Origin: Clostridia bacterium
GTDB lineage: Bacteria > Bacillota > Clostridia > Oscillospirales > Butyricicoccaceae
DNA: 15,764 nucleotides
Direction: 5' to 3'
NCBI GenBank assembly: GCA_017547995.1
Contig: JAFYNW010000166.1
Coordinates: 1-15,764 of the forward strand
Shown here: positions 13,689 through 15,764 of the stretch, one piece after another
Layout of the letters: each line of letters begins with the position of its first letter
Numbering within the stretch: position 1 is the stretch's first letter
Notes under the pieces: generated by a model
Told to the model about the DNA's origin: nothing
What the model saw: only the letters and a program-made list of their open reading frames with translations
Database searches by the model: none
Position numbers and translations under genes: made by a program

Positions 13689-14148
13689 TTTTCTTACCTC
13701 TCTGCATTTCGTCTGTGTCCATAATGATTGTTACAGGACCATCGTTGACGTGGTCAATCTGCATATCTGCACCAAACTCACCTGTAACAAAGCTTACTCC
13801 ATTTTCCTTAAGAACTTCCTTAAACTTTTCGTAAAGTGGAATTGCTGTTTCAGGTCTTGCGGCACCAATGAAGCTAGGGCGCTTGCCGTGTGAGCAATCA
13901 GCATAAAGTGTGAAATTACTTACAAGCATAATTTCACCGCCGATATCCATAAGGCCCTTGTTCATCTTGCCATTTTCATCTTCAAAAATTCTTAGGCCGA
14001 CACATTTTTCAGCAAGATATTTGCATTCTTTTTCTGTGTCATTGCCGGATATACCAAGAAGAACAAGCAAACCCTTGCCGATCTGGCCACCCTTTTCACC
14101 ATTTATTGTTATGTCAGCTCTGCTGACTCTTATAACTACTGCTCTCAT
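13678..14148 (-). CDS. dtd: D-aminoacyl-tRNA deacylase
   Basis: A 156-residue dimeric enzyme that hydrolyses D-amino acids (and mischarged glycine) from tRNA, protecting translation from wrong stereochemistry. It begins MRAVVIRVSRADITINGE and carries the two active-site motifs: S-N-F-T-L-Y-A-D at 77-84 and G-P-V-T at 137-140. The first motif is usually written SQFTLY; here Asn replaces Gln. The length is slightly longer than the usual ~148 because of a basic tail (RGKKNGN) that overlaps the next gene. Its ATG overlaps the rel stop by one base (TAATG), the same rel-dtd pairing seen in Bacillus. Confidence 0.97.
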   Translation of the reverse strand: MRAVVIRVSRADITINGEKGGQIGKGLLVLLGISGNDTEKECKYLAEKCVGLRIFEDENGKMNKGLMDIGGEIMLVSNFTLYADCSHGKRPSFIGAARPETAIPLYEKFKEVLKENGVSFVTGEFGADMQIDHVNDGPVTIIMDTDEMQRGKKNGN

Positions 14149-15764
14149 TATTCTTCTGCATCTCCAAATTTTCTGTATACGTCAAGAACACCCTTTGTTT
14201 TTCTTACGCGGGACATTGCAAGCTCAAGCTGTTCTATGCCTGTTACGTCAACTGTAAGATAGAAAATACTGTGTCCGTCAATTTCATCTCGCACGTTCAT
14301 CTTGCTTACGTTAATCTTCATGTTAGCGAAGATATTGAGAACTTCGACGTATACGCCAATTCTTGTCTTTGTTTCAATCTTAATATCCGTACTGTATCTG
14401 TTCTTAGTACCGTTCTGCCACGAAACTTTAATCCACTTACCTGCTTCTTCAGGGTTTTCGAGTGATTTTCTTACGTTATCACAGTTCTTACGGTGGATAG
14501 AAACACCCTGTGTTCTGGAGATAAAACCAATGATTTCATCACCAGGAATAGGCGAACAGCACTTGGCAAACTTGATCATACAGTTATCAATACCGTCAAC
14601 GTAAACGCCGCTTGCAGAGACACCCTTTCTAGGAGTAAGCTGTCTGTTAGGATTTTCAAGCTCTTTTGCTTTATTTATCTTATTGATTTCTTCCTTGATC
14701 TTGTTAAGTGCCTTGCTGAGTGGTGTACCGCCGTAACCAATAGAAGCATACAGCTCTTCCATTGTATCAATATTGAACTTACCAAGGATTACCTTGTTAT
14801 TTGCATCATTATAAAAATCTGTGTAGAGGAAATTGATTCTGAGCTCTCTGTCAAGGTCGTTTTTGCCTCGTTCAACGTTTTCTTCGTGACATTCCTTTTT
14901 GAACCACTGCTTCATCTTTGTGCGCGCAGTGTTTGTCTTTGCAATTTTCAGCCAGTCACGCTTAGGACCGCCGACTTCCTTGGACGTTGTAATCTGAACG
15001 ATATCGCCATTCTGAAGCTCATAGTCAAGGCTTACGATACGGTTATTAACCTTTGCACCAACCATCTTATTACCAACGGCTGAATGGATTTCATAAGCGA
15101 AGTCGATAGGTGTAGAGCCCTTTGGAAGATTGATAACGTCACCCTTTGGTGTGAATACGAATACTTCGTCGACGAAAAGGTCCTGCTTGATATTTGTGAC
15201 AAATTCCTGAGCTTCACTTTCCTGCTGATTTTCGAGAAGCTGTCTGATCCAGGCAAATGTTTCTTCGTTCTGTCTGCCGTGGAGACCATCTTTATACTTC
15301 CAGTGTGCTGCAACACCATATTCAGCCATTTCGTGCATAGCCTTGGTTCTGATCTGGATTTCAAATGGAATACCTTCACGGCCGATAACTACTGTATGGA
15401 GTGACTGATATCCGTTTGGCTTAGGAGTACTGATATAGTCCTTGAATCTGCCTGGTACAGGCTTATAAATATCATGAACGTAGCCGAGTACGTTATAGCA
15501 ATCAGAAAGATTTTCTACGATAACGCGCATAGCACAGATATCATACATTTCGGAGAAATCAAGATTCTGACCGTAAAGCTTTCTGTAAATACTGTAAACG
15601 TGCTTTACTCTTCCCTTGATTTCACAGCTTATACCTGCATCGCGAAGTTTTTCGCCGATGTTCTGCTGAACGCCTTCGAGGAAAATCTCAAGGTCTTTTT
15701 CCTTATCGGCAATATAGGACATAATTTCCTTGTAGCCGATAGGGTCGAGAATCTTGAGCGAAAG
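14148..15764 (-). CDS. rel: Bifunctional (p)ppGpp synthetase/hydrolase Rel (5' end outside window)
   Basis: The frame is open through the window edge, so the N-terminal HD hydrolase domain lies outside; about 538 residues are visible and a whole Rel is near 730. The first visible residues (SLKILDPIGYKEI) are the family's linker after the HD domain. The synthetase domain follows with RVKHVYSIYRK, R-F-K-D at visible residues 106-109, NGYQSLHT and EIQIRT. RxKD rather than ExDD is typical of bifunctional enzymes. The TGS domain starts near visible residue 200 (VFVFTPKGD...STPIDFAYEIHSAVG). The cysteine-containing zinc-finger/RIS region (CMIKFAKCCSPIPGDEI...HRKNC) and the C-terminal ACT domain (RIGVYVEVLNIFANM) complete it. 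It makes the stringent-response alarmone on amino-acid starvation at the ribosome. An internal ATG at 15722 is not the start. Confidence 0.97.
   Translation of the reverse strand, partial: LSLKILDPIGYKEIMSYIADKEKDLEIFLEGVQQNIGEKLRDAGISCEIKGRVKHVYSIYRKLYGQNLDFSEMYDICAMRVIVENLSDCYNVLGYVHDIYKPVPGRFKDYISTPKPNGYQSLHTVVIGREGIPFEIQIRTKAMHEMAEYGVAAHWKYKDGLHGRQNEETFAWIRQLLENQQESEAQEFVTNIKQDLFVDEVFVFTPKGDVINLPKGSTPIDFAYEIHSAVGNKMVGAKVNNRIVSLDYELQNGDIVQITTSKEVGGPKRDWLKIAKTNTARTKMKQWFKKECHEENVERGKNDLDRELRINFLYTDFYNDANNKVILGKFNIDTMEELYASIGYGGTPLSKALNKIKEEINKINKAKELENPNRQLTPRKGVSASGVYVDGIDNCMIKFAKCCSPIPGDEIIGFISRTQGVSIHRKNCDNVRKSLENPEEAGKWIKVSWQNGTKNRYSTDIKIETKTRIGVYVEVLNIFANMKINVSKMNVRDEIDGHSIFYLTVDVTGIEQLELAMSRVRKTKGVLDVYRKFGDAEE

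Noticed and set aside
15032..15379. 115-codon minus-strand frame within rel
   Set aside because: It lies wholly inside the Rel synthetase and TGS coding region in a different frame and has no family features.
14148..15722. Short Rel starting at the ATG at 15722, i.e. a synthetase-only enzyme
   Set aside because: The frame stays open upstream to the window edge, and the residues there (SLKILDPIGYKEI) match the normal linker after the HD domain, so the gene is simply cut by the window.

Overview
The window looks like a core-genome segment of an endospore-forming member of the Clostridia (Bacillota), probably an anaerobic Oscillospiraceae/Lachnospiraceae-type gut bacterium. This is inferred from three things: the spore genes yabP and yabQ, the Bacillus-like order yabM-mazG-(hup)-rqcP-yabP-yabQ-divIC, and oxygen-independent enzymes (a radical-SAM HemZ and a class I Fe-S fumarase subunit). 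All seventeen protein genes I can support lie on the minus strand, so transcription runs from high to low coordinates. The only element I place on the plus strand is a candidate small RNA. No gap reaches 300 bases; the longest, 4837-5004 (168 bp), holds that candidate. I see no tRNA, rRNA, CRISPR array, insertion sequence or prophage gene.

In transcription order the window starts with the 3' three quarters of a bifunctional (p)ppGpp synthetase/hydrolase (rel). It is followed by tightly coupled dtd, an MBL-fold hydrolase and hemZ, with start and stop codons overlapping at each junction, and then a small zinc-ribbon protein closed by a terminator-like hairpin. Next comes a long, nearly gapless run: purine nucleoside phosphorylase, an MTA/SAH-type deaminase, a SpoVB/MurJ-type flippase (YabM), MazG, HU, the ribosome quality-control factor RqcP, and the spore-coat/cortex genes yabP and yabQ. 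The cell-division gene divIC follows with its own promoter. Functionally this run mixes purine salvage, nucleotide-pool cleaning, envelope and spore assembly, nucleoid structure and ribosome rescue.

Between divIC and the next gene the plus strand carries a well-formed unit: a consensus TTGACA -35, an AT-rich -10, an ~85-nt body with a two-tier stem-loop and a C/U-rich single-stranded stretch, and an intrinsic terminator with a T tract. G-U wobbles in two separate stems fit only the plus strand. This is the best candidate for something undescribed here.

The left third holds an imidazolonepropionase-like amidohydrolase, a fumarase alpha subunit with no beta subunit beside it, long-form hibernation factor HPF, and a THUMP-domain 23S rRNA methyltransferase ending in a strong intrinsic terminator. 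Beyond it a separate promoter (TTGATT-17-TATAAT) drives a two-gene envelope cassette of unknown function: a membrane-anchored protein with a predicted beta-rich outer domain, then a signal-peptide-bearing secreted protein cut off by the window edge.
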